From assembly GCF_021129235.1 (NCBI RefSeq), contig NZ_JAJOMA010000026.1:1-64000 (forward strand): 64,000 nucleotides of DNA. The letters are read 5' to 3'. The notes under the pieces were generated by a model. It worked only from the letters and a program-made list of their open reading frames with translations, did no database searches and was not told the origin of the DNA. Below are positions 45,011-53,540 of this stretch, piece after piece. The stretch comes from Kineosporia mesophila. GTDB taxonomy: Bacteria; Actinomycetota; Actinomycetes; Actinomycetales; Kineosporiaceae. Numbering within the stretch: position 1 is the stretch's first letter; each line of letters opens with the position of its first letter. Made by a program: the position numbers and the translations under genes.

Positions 45011-46480
45011 ATGGAGATCCCTGTGCTCCTGTTCACGTCCCGGCCCCGGCGGAGGTTGCTCCTCGGGGCCACCGCCGTTCTCGGTCTGCTGTTGTCCTTC
45101 GTCGTGTTCACCTCGCTGACCTCGACCTCGCCGGCCCGCGCGGCCGGGGGCACGTTCCGGAACCCGGTGGGTACCGGGCCCGACCCGTTCATGACGTATT
45201 TCAGCGGCAACTACTACCTGGCCATGACCGAGGGCGACTCGATCAAGATCCGCCGGGCCCCGAGTGCGGCCGGGCTGCTGCGGGCCACGCCGATCGAGGT
45301 GTGGCGGGACAGCAACACCTCCCGCAACAAGGATGTCTGGGCGCCGGAGTTCCACCAGGTGGGCGACCGCTGGTACCTCTACTACACGGCCGACGACGGG
45401 GTGGACGAGAACCACCGGCTGTACGTGCTGGAGTCCGACGCCAACGACCCGGCGGGCTCTTACCACTTCAAGGCGAAGCTGACGCCGCCGAACCGGGACG
45501 TGTTCGCCATCGACCCGTCGCTGATGAAGCACAACGGCAAGCTGTACCTGTCCTGGAGCGGCACGAACCAGTACCAGCACAACGGCATCAACATCGCCCC
45601 GCTGTCGAACCCGTGGACGGTCTCGGGCAACGCCGTCGCCATCAACGCCGGCGGTGACTGCGCCGAGGTGCGGGAGGGCCCGGCCTTCCTCTACCGCAAC
45701 GGTCGCACCTGGATGACGTACTCGGTCTGCGACACCGGAAAGCCGGACTACAAGCTGTGGATGACGAGCATCGCCGCCACCGCCGACCCGCTGGTGACGT
45801 CCAACTGGCAGCAGCACGACGGTGCCGTGTTCTCCCGCTCGGACGCCCGCGGCGTGTTCAGCCCGGGGCACCACAGCTTCTTCACCAGCCCCGACGGCAC
45901 CCAGGACTGGATCGTCTACCTGGCCAAGACCACCAGCGTGAACACCTACTCCGACCGCACCAGCCGGATCCAGCGGATCGGCTGGAACAGCGACGGCAGC
46001 CCGAACCTCGGTGAACCACTGGCCATCGGCGCCTCCCAGGAGCTGCCCGCCGGTGACCCGGGCCCGTCGACCGGGTGGATCAACGACGACGGACGATCCA
46101 GCGGCGTCGGATCACTCACCTACAGCGGTACCTGGAGTACCGGAACGGCTTGCGCCGCCCAGTGTTTCTGGGGCGACGACCACTGGAGCGGCGCCGCCGG
46201 GGCCACCGCGACGTTCACCTTCACCGGTACCCAGCTGGCCCTGCTGTCGGTACGGGACGTCGGCAACGGCATCGCCGCCATCAGCATCGACGGTCAGGCC
46301 GAGAAGCGTGTCGACTTCTACCCGTCCAACCGGATCCGGGTCGGCGAGTGGATGAACTACCTCTCACCGAAGCTGGGCAGCGGCACCCACACCGTCAAGG
46401 TGCGCGTGACCGGGGACAAGAACGCCGCCTCCGCCGGGACGACGATCAGTATCGACCGCGCCGAGGTCTGGACGAACTGA
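45011..46480 (+). CDS. Secreted GH43 glycosidase with C-terminal accessory domain
   Basis: 489 residues. Basic N-terminus with TM-like signal (16-36), cleavage near ARA-A (44). The five-bladed propeller has the GH43 triad D58 (GPDPFM), D168 (FAIDPS) and E222 (EVREGPAF). A beta-sandwich domain (about 350-489, TFTFTGTQLALL...) may bind carbohydrate. Likely an arabinofuranosidase or arabinanase acting outside the cell. ATG 45011 has only a weak ribosome site. Copy A of the conserved leader lies upstream. It is divergent from the GH16 gene. Confidence 0.9.
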   Translation: MEIPVLLFTSRPRRRLLLGATAVLGLLLSFVVFTSLTSTSPARAAGGTFRNPVGTGPDPFMTYFSGNYYLAMTEGDSIKIRRAPSAAGLLRATPIEVWRDSNTSRNKDVWAPEFHQVGDRWYLYYTADDGVDENHRLYVLESDANDPAGSYHFKAKLTPPNRDVFAIDPSLMKHNGKLYLSWSGTNQYQHNGINIAPLSNPWTVSGNAVAINAGGDCAEVREGPAFLYRNGRTWMTYSVCDTGKPDYKLWMTSIAATADPLVTSNWQQHDGAVFSRSDARGVFSPGHHSFFTSPDGTQDWIVYLAKTTSVNTYSDRTSRIQRIGWNSDGSPNLGEPLAIGASQELPAGDPGPSTGWINDDGRSSGVGSLTYSGTWSTGTACAAQCFWGDDHWSGAAGATATFTFTGTQLALLSVRDVGNGIAAISIDGQAEKRVDFYPSNRIRVGEWMNYLSPKLGSGTHTVKVRVTGDKNAASAGTTISIDRAEVWTN

Positions 46481-46677
46481 GCCGAAGGGCGGGGCGGCCT
46501 GGACCGAGGCTTGGGCGTGCCGTGCCCCGGTCTGGACGAGCTGCGCCGAGGTCCAGGCGAGCTGAACCCGGGTTCGTGGGAACTGAGCCTGGGAGTGCTT
46601 GGGCGAGGTCGAGGTCAGGATGAACCGAGATAAATCCCGGGCGAACTGATCTGAGGCCTGGATGATCTGAGCGGAGA
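46481..46677 (+). repeat. Degenerate repeats resembling the 3' end of the GH43 gene
   Basis: The gene ends with GTCTGGACGAACTGAGCCGA. Variants follow at about 46490, 46531 (GGTCTGGACGAGCTGCGCCG), 46555, 46578, 46605 and 46640, each with a GAACTGA/GAGCTG-like core. They look like decayed copies of the coding end. No reading frame is kept. Confidence 0.45.
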
Positions 46678-46708
46678 TGCCCGGCCGGGGTTGCTGACCG
46701 GCCGGGCA
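46678..46708. terminator. Hairpin terminator between GH43 and SDR genes
   Basis: Eleven-base perfect stem (46678-46688 with 46698-46708), nine-base loop, no strong T-run. It may end both convergent genes. Confidence 0.7.
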
Positions 46709-46773
46709 GCTCCGGTGCGGGCTGAGGGCCTGGGGCTCTCATCGCACCGGTGCTTTCGGCGGGGCGAGGGGGA

Positions 46774-47664
46774 TCAGGTGGTGGGGTGGAGCAGATCCTC
46801 GAGGCCGATGCGGGTGAGGAACTGCGCGCGGATGTGGTCGGCAAGAACGCTGACGGTCTCGGAGCCGTCGTTCGAGGGGTCGACGTGGACGCGGAACGGG
46901 CGCTCGCCGTGGTCGGTCGCGACCACCTCGACGATGGCGGCGGCGACCTGGGAGACGTCGGCGTCGGCCGGGGCCAGGTCGGCCAGGCGCAGGGCGACCT
47001 GGTCCATCAGGCCGGAGTAATGCTCTTCGTAGGCGGGGATGACGCTCTGGTCGGCGGGTTGGCCACCCGTGGCGAAATGGTTGGTGCCTCTGGTGAAGGC
47101 ACCCGGGACGACGATCGACGTCTCGATGTTGAAGCGGGCCAGTTCGGCGGCGTAGGAGACGGCCAGGGCATCCATCGCGGCCTTGGCCGCGAAGTACGGG
47201 GCCAGGTAGGGGGGCGTTCCGCCCCGGGTGGAGGTCGAACCCACCCACAGCACCAGGCCCTTTCGCTGGGAACGCAGGTGGGGCAATGCGGCCCGGTTGA
47301 CGCGCTGGGTGCCCAGCACGTTGGTGTCGTAGACCGCGATCATCTCGTCGGGGGTGAACGCCTCGGTGGGGCCGGTGACCATGTGGCCGGCGTTGTGAAT
47401 GATCACGTCGAGCCGCCCGGTCTCGGACAGGACGGTGGCGATCGCGGCGTCTGCCGATTCCTGCGAGAGGACGTCGAGCTCGACCGTGCGGAGATCGGCG
47501 TTGTGCTCGATGGCGTAGGCCCGGGCATCGGCGACCCGCTCGGCGTTGCGCGTGGTGGTGTTCCGCATGGCTGCGTAGACGGTGTGGCCGGCGTCGGCCA
47601 GGGCTCGGGCGGTCAGCGCGCCGAAACCGGAACCCGCGCCGGTGATGAGGATCGTGCTGCTCAT
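46774..47664 (-). CDS. Short-chain dehydrogenase/reductase
   Basis: 296 residues, classical SDR fold: TGAGSGFG cofactor loop (8-15), HNAG motif (residues near 92), catalytic Ser in GSTSTRGG and Tyr/Lys in YFAAK. R and N residues after beta-2 (MRNTTTRN) suggest NADP(H). Length is above the usual 250 because of a C-terminal extension. ATG 47664 has AGGAGG upstream. Substrate unknown. Its upstream region carries a repeated 10-mer that may bind a regulator. Confidence 0.92.
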   Translation of the reverse strand: MSSTILITGAGSGFGALTARALADAGHTVYAAMRNTTTRNAERVADARAYAIEHNADLRTVELDVLSQESADAAIATVLSETGRLDVIIHNAGHMVTGPTEAFTPDEMIAVYDTNVLGTQRVNRAALPHLRSQRKGLVLWVGSTSTRGGTPPYLAPYFAAKAAMDALAVSYAAELARFNIETSIVVPGAFTRGTNHFATGGQPADQSVIPAYEEHYSGLMDQVALRLADLAPADADVSQVAAAIVEVVATDHGERPFRVHVDPSNDGSETVSVLADHIRAQFLTRIGLEDLLHPTT

Positions 47665-47742
47665 GGTGGGTCCTCCTGAGATCTGCGGAGGCGTGGGAAG
47701 CTGCGCACCACACCTGGCGTATCCGCGATAGCTTCGTGGGGA

Positions 47743-47785
47743 TTCGTTGATACGTGAACCGTAGCACGGTGGCGGTTCGTTGATA
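47743..47785. promoter_or_regulatory. Duplicated 10-mer TTCGTTGATA upstream of the SDR gene
   Basis: TTCGTTGATA at 47743-47752 and 47776-47785, 33 bases apart (three helical turns). A TATC/GATA palindrome near 47720 flanks them. This looks like operator pairs serving the SDR gene and perhaps the divergent region. The regulator is unknown. Confidence 0.5.
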
Positions 47786-47820
47786 TAGTTCTCGCGTATC
47801 GCCGATTCGGGGAGGGGGCG

Positions 47821-48495
47821 ATGGGTCGTGGCACTGCTGGACGAGGGCTCGGGGAGCGGCGACTACGCGCTGTTAACGGGGATATGTCGCTCCGGCAGCA
47901 CGCCCATAACGCGGTTCGGTCAAGCATCGCTGTCCGGCCCACCGGATTCGGGCGGCGTCGACCACATCGCGAAAGGTGCGCGTCATCAGGGAAAAGAACG
48001 CCGCGTCCGGCAGAGCCACGGATCGGCATCGCCAGCACCGAGGACTGGGCGGGCCGAATCCGGCATACCCTGGCATACCCGGGCGGGCGCCGGGGGCATG
48101 AGCAGGACAGGGACCAGGATGGCGACACGAGCAGCGACGACGCAGGCGGTAGCACTGGCTGCAGTGGCACCGGCGGCGATGATTCGAATAAGGACAGCGC
48201 CGTCTGCGACGGACGCGGCCCGGGCGGCGCTGGTGAAGGTGGCCCGGGCAACGGTGGTGCGGGCGGGGATGGCCCAGGTGGTTGGGCGCTCGCAGCGATG
48301 ACCCCGGCAGAGACAGAGGCGGCGCTGGCCAGGGCATCGGCAGCACGGCTATCGGCGACAGAGGCAACGGCGACACGGGCGATGGCAACACAAACGGCAC
48401 AGGACGATCGGACCACGTCGGGGGAAGTTCCCGACCGGTCTGTTGATCAGGGAGAGACGGAGGGCGGTGGCCGGGGGTGGCGTCCTTCAGGATGG
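47821..48495 (+). other. Leader region of the PrsW-like gene, with conserved leader copy B and low-complexity DNA
   Basis: A strong ribosome-like GGAGGGGG precedes ATG 47821, which opens a frame continuous with the PrsW-like gene. However, codon use up to about 48430 lacks the G/C third-position bias seen downstream and the composition is Gly/Asp/Arg-rich. Conserved leader copy B (47873-47933, ATG 47884, MSLRQHAHNAVRSSIA) lies in this stretch in the same frame. Either the protein has a 225-residue disordered extension or this is a long leader with low-complexity DNA (48100-48420). Confidence 0.45.
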
Positions 48496-50622
48496 ATGCC
48501 GGCCGGCATCGCCGAGCGCCCGGAACTGGTCCGACGGCTGCGGATCTCGCGGGCTGCGGCACTCTGGACGGCTCTGGCGGGGGTTGTGCTGGTGGCGTTG
48601 CTGTGGCCGGAGATGCGTTCGCCGGTGCAGGGTTTTGCGAAGGTCTACGGGTTGTTCATCGTCGGGTTCCTGATCGCTGTCACCCGCACGATGCGGTGGA
48701 CCACGGCCGCGCGGATGTACGCGCTCGCCCTGCTCTGGTCGCTGGTGGCCGTGGTGGCGCTGCTCGTGCTGTTCCCGGACGGCCCGGCTCCCTCGACGAT
48801 CGGTCTGGCGGAGGAATCACTGAAGCTGGCGCCCGTGGCCGCGCTGGCGTTCGTGGTTCCCCGGCGGGCGCGGCAGTTCTCGGTGACCGACTGGCTGCTC
48901 CTGGGTTTCACCGCCGGGCTGGCGTTCCAGGCGGTGCGGGAGATGGCGCACGAGGTGTCCGGGTCGGACAGCCCGGGAACGCAGTTCGTGTCCACCGCGA
49001 TCATCACGGCCACGGTCGGGCTGGCGATCGTGGTATGGCGCCGGGCCGCGGTCAGCTCCGGTGCGGGTGCGGTGGTGCTGCGCGGTTTCGCGCTCGCCGC
49101 GCCGGTTCTGGTGGGGTGGCTGGCGGTGTCCGGTCGCACGGTGGACGATCCGTCCGGCGCGACGGCGTCGGTTCCGCTCCCGCTGCGGTGGGGTCGGCAG
49201 GTGGTCGAGGCCCTGCCTCTGCACGAGAGGGTTCCGTCGGTGGCGCTGCTGGCCGCGGTGCTGGTGCTCGCGCTACTGGTCGACGCCCGGCACCTGCTGG
49301 CCGTCGATGCCCGGCGCGGCGACCTGACCATCCTGCCGGTGCCCTGGCTGGCCGTCTGGTGGACCCACGCGTGGTCGTCCCGCCTGGTCATTGAGGGGCC
49401 GCCGGACCCCGTAGGTGAAGACACCGCGGAGGATGACGCCGATCCCCGGCGGAGCGGTGCTCAAGACAATGCCGCCGAGCGCGATGACGCCAAGGCGCAC
49501 AGCGGAGGGCGTCGGGCGTCCCGGGCTGCTTCCCGGAAGGGTGGCGCAGCGCGGAGTTCGGGGGGCGAGGTTCTGGGGGCGTCGGGCCGGGCGGTTGCGG
49601 AGGCCTGGCGCACGCTCGTGGTCGCCACCTGTGCGCTGGTGGCCTATGCGTCGCGGGATCGGGTGGTGATCCTGGCCGCGCACGCCGGTGCGACGGGGGA
49701 GTCCCGGCTGACCCGGCTGGTGCGGGGCCGGGCCGCGGCGGAGATGGTGCGTCACGCGCGGCGGGAGGCGTTCACCACCCAGGCCGGTCCCGGTGGGTCA
49801 CGGGCCGTTCCCGGCTGGCGGGTGAGTGCTGCGGCGGTGCTGATGATTCTTCTGGCCGGGGCGTGGCTGGCCGGAGGGTGGCCGTCCGGTCCGGTCGGCG
49901 AAGGGCCGCCGAATCCTGGGGTCTGGTGGTCCGGGCTGACGGTGTGGCGGCAGCTGATGGTGGTCGGTGGGCTGATCGCGCTGGCCGGTCTGTCGGCCGG
50001 GTCGCTCGGGCAGGCGTTCGGGGTGTCCGGGGCCGCACCGTACCTGGCCTCGCACGGGCGCGGTGCTGCCACCTTCGTGCGTGACCCGCGGTCGGCGGTG
50101 CGGGCGTATCTGTCCCGGGTGACGCCGGGGGCGCTGCTCACCGACGGCGCCGAACTCACGCTGACGTTCGTCCCGGTGAACTTTGGTGGCGCCGTGCAGA
50201 ACCGGGCGGTGCGCCTGACGGCCGAGGACTATCTTCACGCCTTCGACCTGGGCGGGGTCTCGGACTTCCTGGCCAAGGCCGAGGACTTCTCCGAGCTCGC
50301 GGCCCGGGCCGTGCCCGAACACGGCTACCACGACGTGATCATCCAGGGCATGTCCACGGGGCTCGGGTTCAGTCACCGCGCGTTGGCCCGGCTGATCCTC
50401 AACGACGCGAACTACGGCGGCGGTCCGGTCCGGCTGGTCTCGGGTGCGGTCGGCGGGGTGGGGGCGGCCACGGCGCAGAACCTGGCTGACAAGCTCGGTG
50501 TCGAGGTGCTGGCACCCTCCGGCACGGTCTTCGCCTTCCGTTCGGGTCGGCTGGTGGTCGGGCCTTCGCCGCTGGCGACGTCCGGACGATGGATCCCCTT
50601 CCGGCCGGGAGCATCACGATGA
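48496..50622 (+). CDS. PrsW-like membrane protein with C-terminal polymorphic-toxin-type domain
   Basis: Called as 708 residues from ATG 48496; the frame opens to 47821 without clear evidence for the extension. First part: about nine membrane helices with AEESLKLAPVAALAF (EE at 48811-48816) and LLGFTAGLAFQAVREMAHE, resembling the EExxK and second motifs of PrsW intramembrane proteases, although the second motif is degenerate. Middle: hydrophilic linker, then two more helices. Last 130 residues (from about 50220): YHDVIIQGMSTGLGFSHRAL, PVRLVSGAVGGVGAATAQNL and LGVEVLAPSGTVFAF, similar to C-terminal tails of RHS/WapA-type polymorphic toxins. The downstream gene overlaps by ATGA and is a likely immunity gene. 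Confidence 0.7.
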   Translation: MPAGIAERPELVRRLRISRAAALWTALAGVVLVALLWPEMRSPVQGFAKVYGLFIVGFLIAVTRTMRWTTAARMYALALLWSLVAVVALLVLFPDGPAPSTIGLAEESLKLAPVAALAFVVPRRARQFSVTDWLLLGFTAGLAFQAVREMAHEVSGSDSPGTQFVSTAIITATVGLAIVVWRRAAVSSGAGAVVLRGFALAAPVLVGWLAVSGRTVDDPSGATASVPLPLRWGRQVVEALPLHERVPSVALLAAVLVLALLVDARHLLAVDARRGDLTILPVPWLAVWWTHAWSSRLVIEGPPDPVGEDTAEDDADPRRSGAQDNAAERDDAKAHSGGRRASRAASRKGGAARSSGGEVLGASGRAVAEAWRTLVVATCALVAYASRDRVVILAAHAGATGESRLTRLVRGRAAAEMVRHARREAFTTQAGPGGSRAVPGWRVSAAAVLMILLAGAWLAGGWPSGPVGEGPPNPGVWWSGLTVWRQLMVVGGLIALAGLSAGSLGQAFGVSGAAPYLASHGRGAATFVRDPRSAVRAYLSRVTPGALLTDGAELTLTFVPVNFGGAVQNRAVRLTAEDYLHAFDLGGVSDFLAKAEDFSELAARAVPEHGYHDVIIQGMSTGLGFSHRALARLILNDANYGGGPVRLVSGAVGGVGAATAQNLADKLGVEVLAPSGTVFAFRSGRLVVGPSPLATSGRWIPFRPGASR

Positions 50623-51005
50623 ACATCAGCAGAGCCGGGTTCTTCCGGGAACTTCCGCACGGCGACCCGAACGGCGAGAGCCTGCGCGAGGCCGTGGAGC
50701 GCGACACGGATCAGGACACCGCGAAGCTCCTACGGTACCTGGAGGGGAACGTCGTCCTCGCGGCGACGGCGGCCCTGGTCGACGACGTGCTCGACCACAC
50801 CGCCCGGGCCGTCGCCCCGCTGGAACTGGTCACCGACGGCGCCTGGGTCTGGCCCCGTGACTTGGCTTATTACGTCGAGAAGTACGACGCGGCGGTGCCG
50901 GCGACGTTCATCCTGCACCTGGAACTACGCAACTGGGTCCAGCCGCACCTCGGCGAGAACGAGCTGCAGCAGGTGGAGGAGGCCTTCCTGGGGCCCGACT
51001 ACTGA
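50619..51005 (+). CDS. Putative immunity protein for the PrsW-like toxin
   Basis: 128 residues, no membrane segment, acidic. The region LELVTDGAWVWPRDLAYYVEKYDAAVP looks like small immunity proteins found next to toxin tails of this kind. ATG 50619 overlaps the upstream stop as ATGA, so the two are co-translated, the classical toxin-immunity arrangement. The function is inferred from position and weak resemblance. Confidence 0.6.
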   Translation: MNISRAGFFRELPHGDPNGESLREAVERDTDQDTAKLLRYLEGNVVLAATAALVDDVLDHTARAVAPLELVTDGAWVWPRDLAYYVEKYDAAVPATFILHLELRNWVQPHLGENELQQVEEAFLGPDY

Positions 51006-51040
51006 GCCCGCCGGAATTCCGTAGACCTCGGCCGGATCGT

Positions 51041-51216
51041 GTGGGGCGATGTGGATTGAAGGAGGTGCGTTGTCTTCACGGGGTGCTCGGTCGAATCAGG
51101 TGGGGCGATGTGGATTGAAGGTGGTGCGTTGTCTTCACGGGGTGCTCGGTCGAATCAGGTGGGGCGATGTGGATTGAAGGTGGTGCGTTGTCTCCACGGG
51201 TACTTGGCCGAATTAG
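51041..51216. repeat. Three tandem repeats (59, 59 and 58 bp) copied from the epoxide hydrolase gene end
   Basis: Units start at 51041, 51100 and 51159, each beginning GTGGGGCGATGTGGATTGAA. The fourth, diverged unit starts at 51217 and is the C-terminal coding end of the epoxide hydrolase gene (minus strand). The stop codon lies at the unit 3/unit 4 junction. At the corresponding position in the earlier units, TCA replaces TTA, so a stop (TGA) is kept. This shows tandem duplication of a gene 3' end. Confidence 0.9.
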
Positions 51217-52337
51217 GTGGGGCGCTGTGCTTCCAGGGCGGTGCGTAGTCCCCACAAGTACTCGTCCGGGCGCTCCCAGGCGGCGAAGTGGCCGCCGTGG
51301 TCGTACTCCCGCCACGCGGCCACGTCGAAGTAGCGCTCGGCGAACTGTCGCGGGGCGTTGACCAGGTCGTGGGCGAAGACCGTGAAGACCGTGGGGATCT
51401 CGATGCGGGGCCAGTCCATGGTGCCGCCGGTGGCATACGGCGTGAACGACGTGCCGATGGAGTCGGTCAGCCAGTAGGCACTCACCCAGGTCAGCGCCTC
51501 GTCGTAGCTGAAGACGTCGGTGAACGGGCCGTCGCTCCAGCGGTCCAGCTTCTCTACGATCCACGCGGCCAGCCCGGCGGGGGAGTCACCGAGCCCCACC
51601 GCGAGCGTGTTCGGCCGGGTCGACTGCTCGTGCATGTAGCCACCCTCGGCCGCCTGCCATCGATGACCGCGGGCGACGTAGGCACGCTCCTCCTCGTCAA
51701 GGTCTGCGGGTGGATCGACCAGGAAATGGAACTGCGAGACGTCGGTGAGGTGGAGGGCGGTGACGACTTCGGGATGGCACGCCGCCAGGGCCTCGGCCAC
51801 GTCGCAGCCCACGTCGCCGGCCGAGATCACGTAGCGCTCGAACCCGAATTCCCGCATGGCCACGGCCATTGCGTCAGCCATCGCGACCGCTGACAGTCCG
51901 CCCGGCACCCCGTCCGGCGCCGCTGGGGCCGCGAACGGGAAGCCGGGCAGCGCCGGGGCCACGTAGGTGACGTCGTCCAGGTGCGGGAAGAGTCGCTCGA
52001 ACCGCAGGACCGAGTCCGGCCAGCCGTGCAGGAGCAGGACGACACCGGCGTCGGCGTCGGCGTCGGTCTGGGAGGCGTCGGCCCGGGAGATGATGGCCCG
52101 AACGGGCACGGACGCGTGCTCGGTCTGCTCCCACGGGTAGGCCGCGATCCGTCGAGCCTGCGCGGCCCAGTCGAAGTCGTCGCGCCAGTGAGCGATCAGG
52201 GCATCCAGCAACGACGAGGGGACGCCGAACTCGCCTTCGGAGGCCACCGGGGGGACGCGGTGGTAGCGGCGGAGACGGTCGTGCAGGTCGTCGAGGGAGG
52301 CCCTACCCCCAAGATTCCCAAGGCGCTCCACCATCAT
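51213..52337 (-). CDS. Epoxide hydrolase-like alpha/beta hydrolase (second gene of pair)
   Basis: 374 residues. N-terminal EHN-like region (about 1-80), oxyanion HGWP (104-107), nucleophile D175 in SAGDVGCD, and catalytic H350 in HGGHFAAW. This family opens epoxides (or hydrolyses related esters) in the cytoplasm. The start ATG 52337 overlaps the stop of the upstream epoxide hydrolase (ATGA). The 3' end is the source of the tandem repeats downstream. The conserved hydrophobic substrate pocket suggests a terpenoid or juvenile-hormone-like epoxide; this is uncertain. Confidence 0.9.
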   Translation of the reverse strand: MMVERLGNLGGRASLDDLHDRLRRYHRVPPVASEGEFGVPSSLLDALIAHWRDDFDWAAQARRIAAYPWEQTEHASVPVRAIISRADASQTDADADAGVVLLLHGWPDSVLRFERLFPHLDDVTYVAPALPGFPFAAPAAPDGVPGGLSAVAMADAMAVAMREFGFERYVISAGDVGCDVAEALAACHPEVVTALHLTDVSQFHFLVDPPADLDEEERAYVARGHRWQAAEGGYMHEQSTRPNTLAVGLGDSPAGLAAWIVEKLDRWSDGPFTDVFSYDEALTWVSAYWLTDSIGTSFTPYATGGTMDWPRIEIPTVFTVFAHDLVNAPRQFAERYFDVAAWREYDHGGHFAAWERPDEYLWGLRTALEAQRPT

Positions 52338-53473
52338 TCTTTCACCGACCCGAAAAAGTCAGTCAGGTCGTCCGCAAGCAGGGCCGGCTCTTCGTAGGGA
52401 GCGAAGTGACCGCCGCGCGGCATGACCGTGTAACGGGTCAGGTGGTAGGTGCGCTCCACCCAGCTGCGCGGCGGCGGGGCACCGAGATCGCCCGGGAAAA
52501 CCGCCACCGCAGTGGGAACCTCGACGCGCAGGGGAGAGGAACCGGAAGCCTGACCGCTCTCGTAGTAGGGCCGGAACGAGGTCGAGATCGTGTCGGTGAA
52601 CCAGTACAGCGACGCCTGGGTGAGGAGGAAGTCGTCGCTGAACCGGCTGGAGACGTCACCCCCGCAGTCACTCCAGGCCCGGTACTTCTCCAGGATCCAG
52701 GCGAGCAGGCCGGAGGGGGAGTCGCCCAGCCCCTGGGCCAGGGTGAGCGGGCGGGTGCTCTGCTGGTGGTTGTAGGCGCCCTCCTGCGCGTGCCAGGTCG
52801 CGATCGCCTCCAGGTAGGCCTGCTCTTCGGGGGTGAGGTTGTCGCGGGGAGTGGAGTCGACGCTCAGCAGGTGAATGCCGACCACGGCCTCGGGATGGGC
52901 CTGACCGAGCCGGCCGGTGACCCCCGCGCCGAGGTCACCGCCGTGCGCGCCGTACCGCTCGAAACCCAGCTCGTCATGCATGAGCCGGTGCCACAGCTCG
53001 TGTGTGGGCAGGCTGTCGCCCAGGCGCTGAGGCGAGAAGATGAAGCCGGGTAGCGACGGCACGATCACCGTGAAGGCGTCCTGGCCCTGGCCGCCGAACC
53101 GGGAGGGCGACGAAAGGCGTTGGGCCAGCTCGACCATCTCGAAGAACGAGCTCGGCCAGCCGTTGGTGAGCACGAGCGGCAGCGTGCCCTCCCGCTCGGC
53201 GTCGAACCGCAGGTAGTGCACGGGGGTGCCGTCGATGTCGGCGAACCGGTGCGGCAGCTCGTTGATGGCGGCCTCGTGCCGGCGCCAGTCGTAACCGTCG
53301 GCCCAGTACTCCACCAGGCGCCGCACCTCGTCGACGTCGGTGCCCGCCTCCCAGGCAGCCACCGGGAGGGGTTCGGCCCACCGGGTCTTGCGCAGGCGCG
53401 CTCGCAGGTCGTCGAGATCCGCGGAACTCACCTCGAGCACAGGACGGACGTCGGTCGGGGTCTTCTTCGTCAT
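52334..53473 (-). CDS. Epoxide hydrolase (EHN domain), first gene of pair
   Basis: 379 residues: EHN domain (LDDLRARLRKTRWAEPLP at about 20-38), oxyanion loop NGWPSS, nucleophile D180 in HGGDLGAG and C-terminal RGGHFAPYEEP. Similar enzymes hydrolyse epoxides to diols. It has diverged from the neighbour by sequence but keeps all catalytic residues. ATG 53473 is selected; GTG 53479 is an alternative. It is divergent from a CGNR regulator, with an inverted repeat between the two genes. Confidence 0.9.
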   Translation of the reverse strand: MTKKTPTDVRPVLEVSSADLDDLRARLRKTRWAEPLPVAAWEAGTDVDEVRRLVEYWADGYDWRRHEAAINELPHRFADIDGTPVHYLRFDAEREGTLPLVLTNGWPSSFFEMVELAQRLSSPSRFGGQGQDAFTVIVPSLPGFIFSPQRLGDSLPTHELWHRLMHDELGFERYGAHGGDLGAGVTGRLGQAHPEAVVGIHLLSVDSTPRDNLTPEEQAYLEAIATWHAQEGAYNHQQSTRPLTLAQGLGDSPSGLLAWILEKYRAWSDCGGDVSSRFSDDFLLTQASLYWFTDTISTSFRPYYESGQASGSSPLRVEVPTAVAVFPGDLGAPPPRSWVERTYHLTRYTVMPRGGHFAPYEEPALLADDLTDFFGSVKE

Positions 53474-53496
53474 CGACACCGCTTAACCGTAAAGCT

Positions 53497-53518
53497 GGTG
53501 TTGCAGACAATCAACACC
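53497..53518. promoter_or_regulatory. Inverted repeat between epoxide hydrolase operon and CGNR gene
   Basis: GGTGTTG (53497-53503) and CAACACC (53512-53518), eight-base spacer, in the 67-base divergent region. AAGCTGGTGT also occurs twice (about 53492 and 53530). Likely binding site(s) of the CGNR regulator. Confidence 0.55.
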
Positions 53519-53540
53519 TCTGTGGCCTTAAGCTGGTGTC

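Noticed and set aside
47661-48416. Minus-strand open frame with Pro/Ser/Ala-rich product
   Set aside because: Composition is explained by low-complexity G-rich DNA on the opposite strand; it overlaps the promoter side of the SDR gene and has no ribosome site.
51041-51216. CRISPR-like array
   Set aside because: Units are contiguous 58-59-bp tandem copies without spacers, derived from the adjacent gene end; no cas genes nearby.
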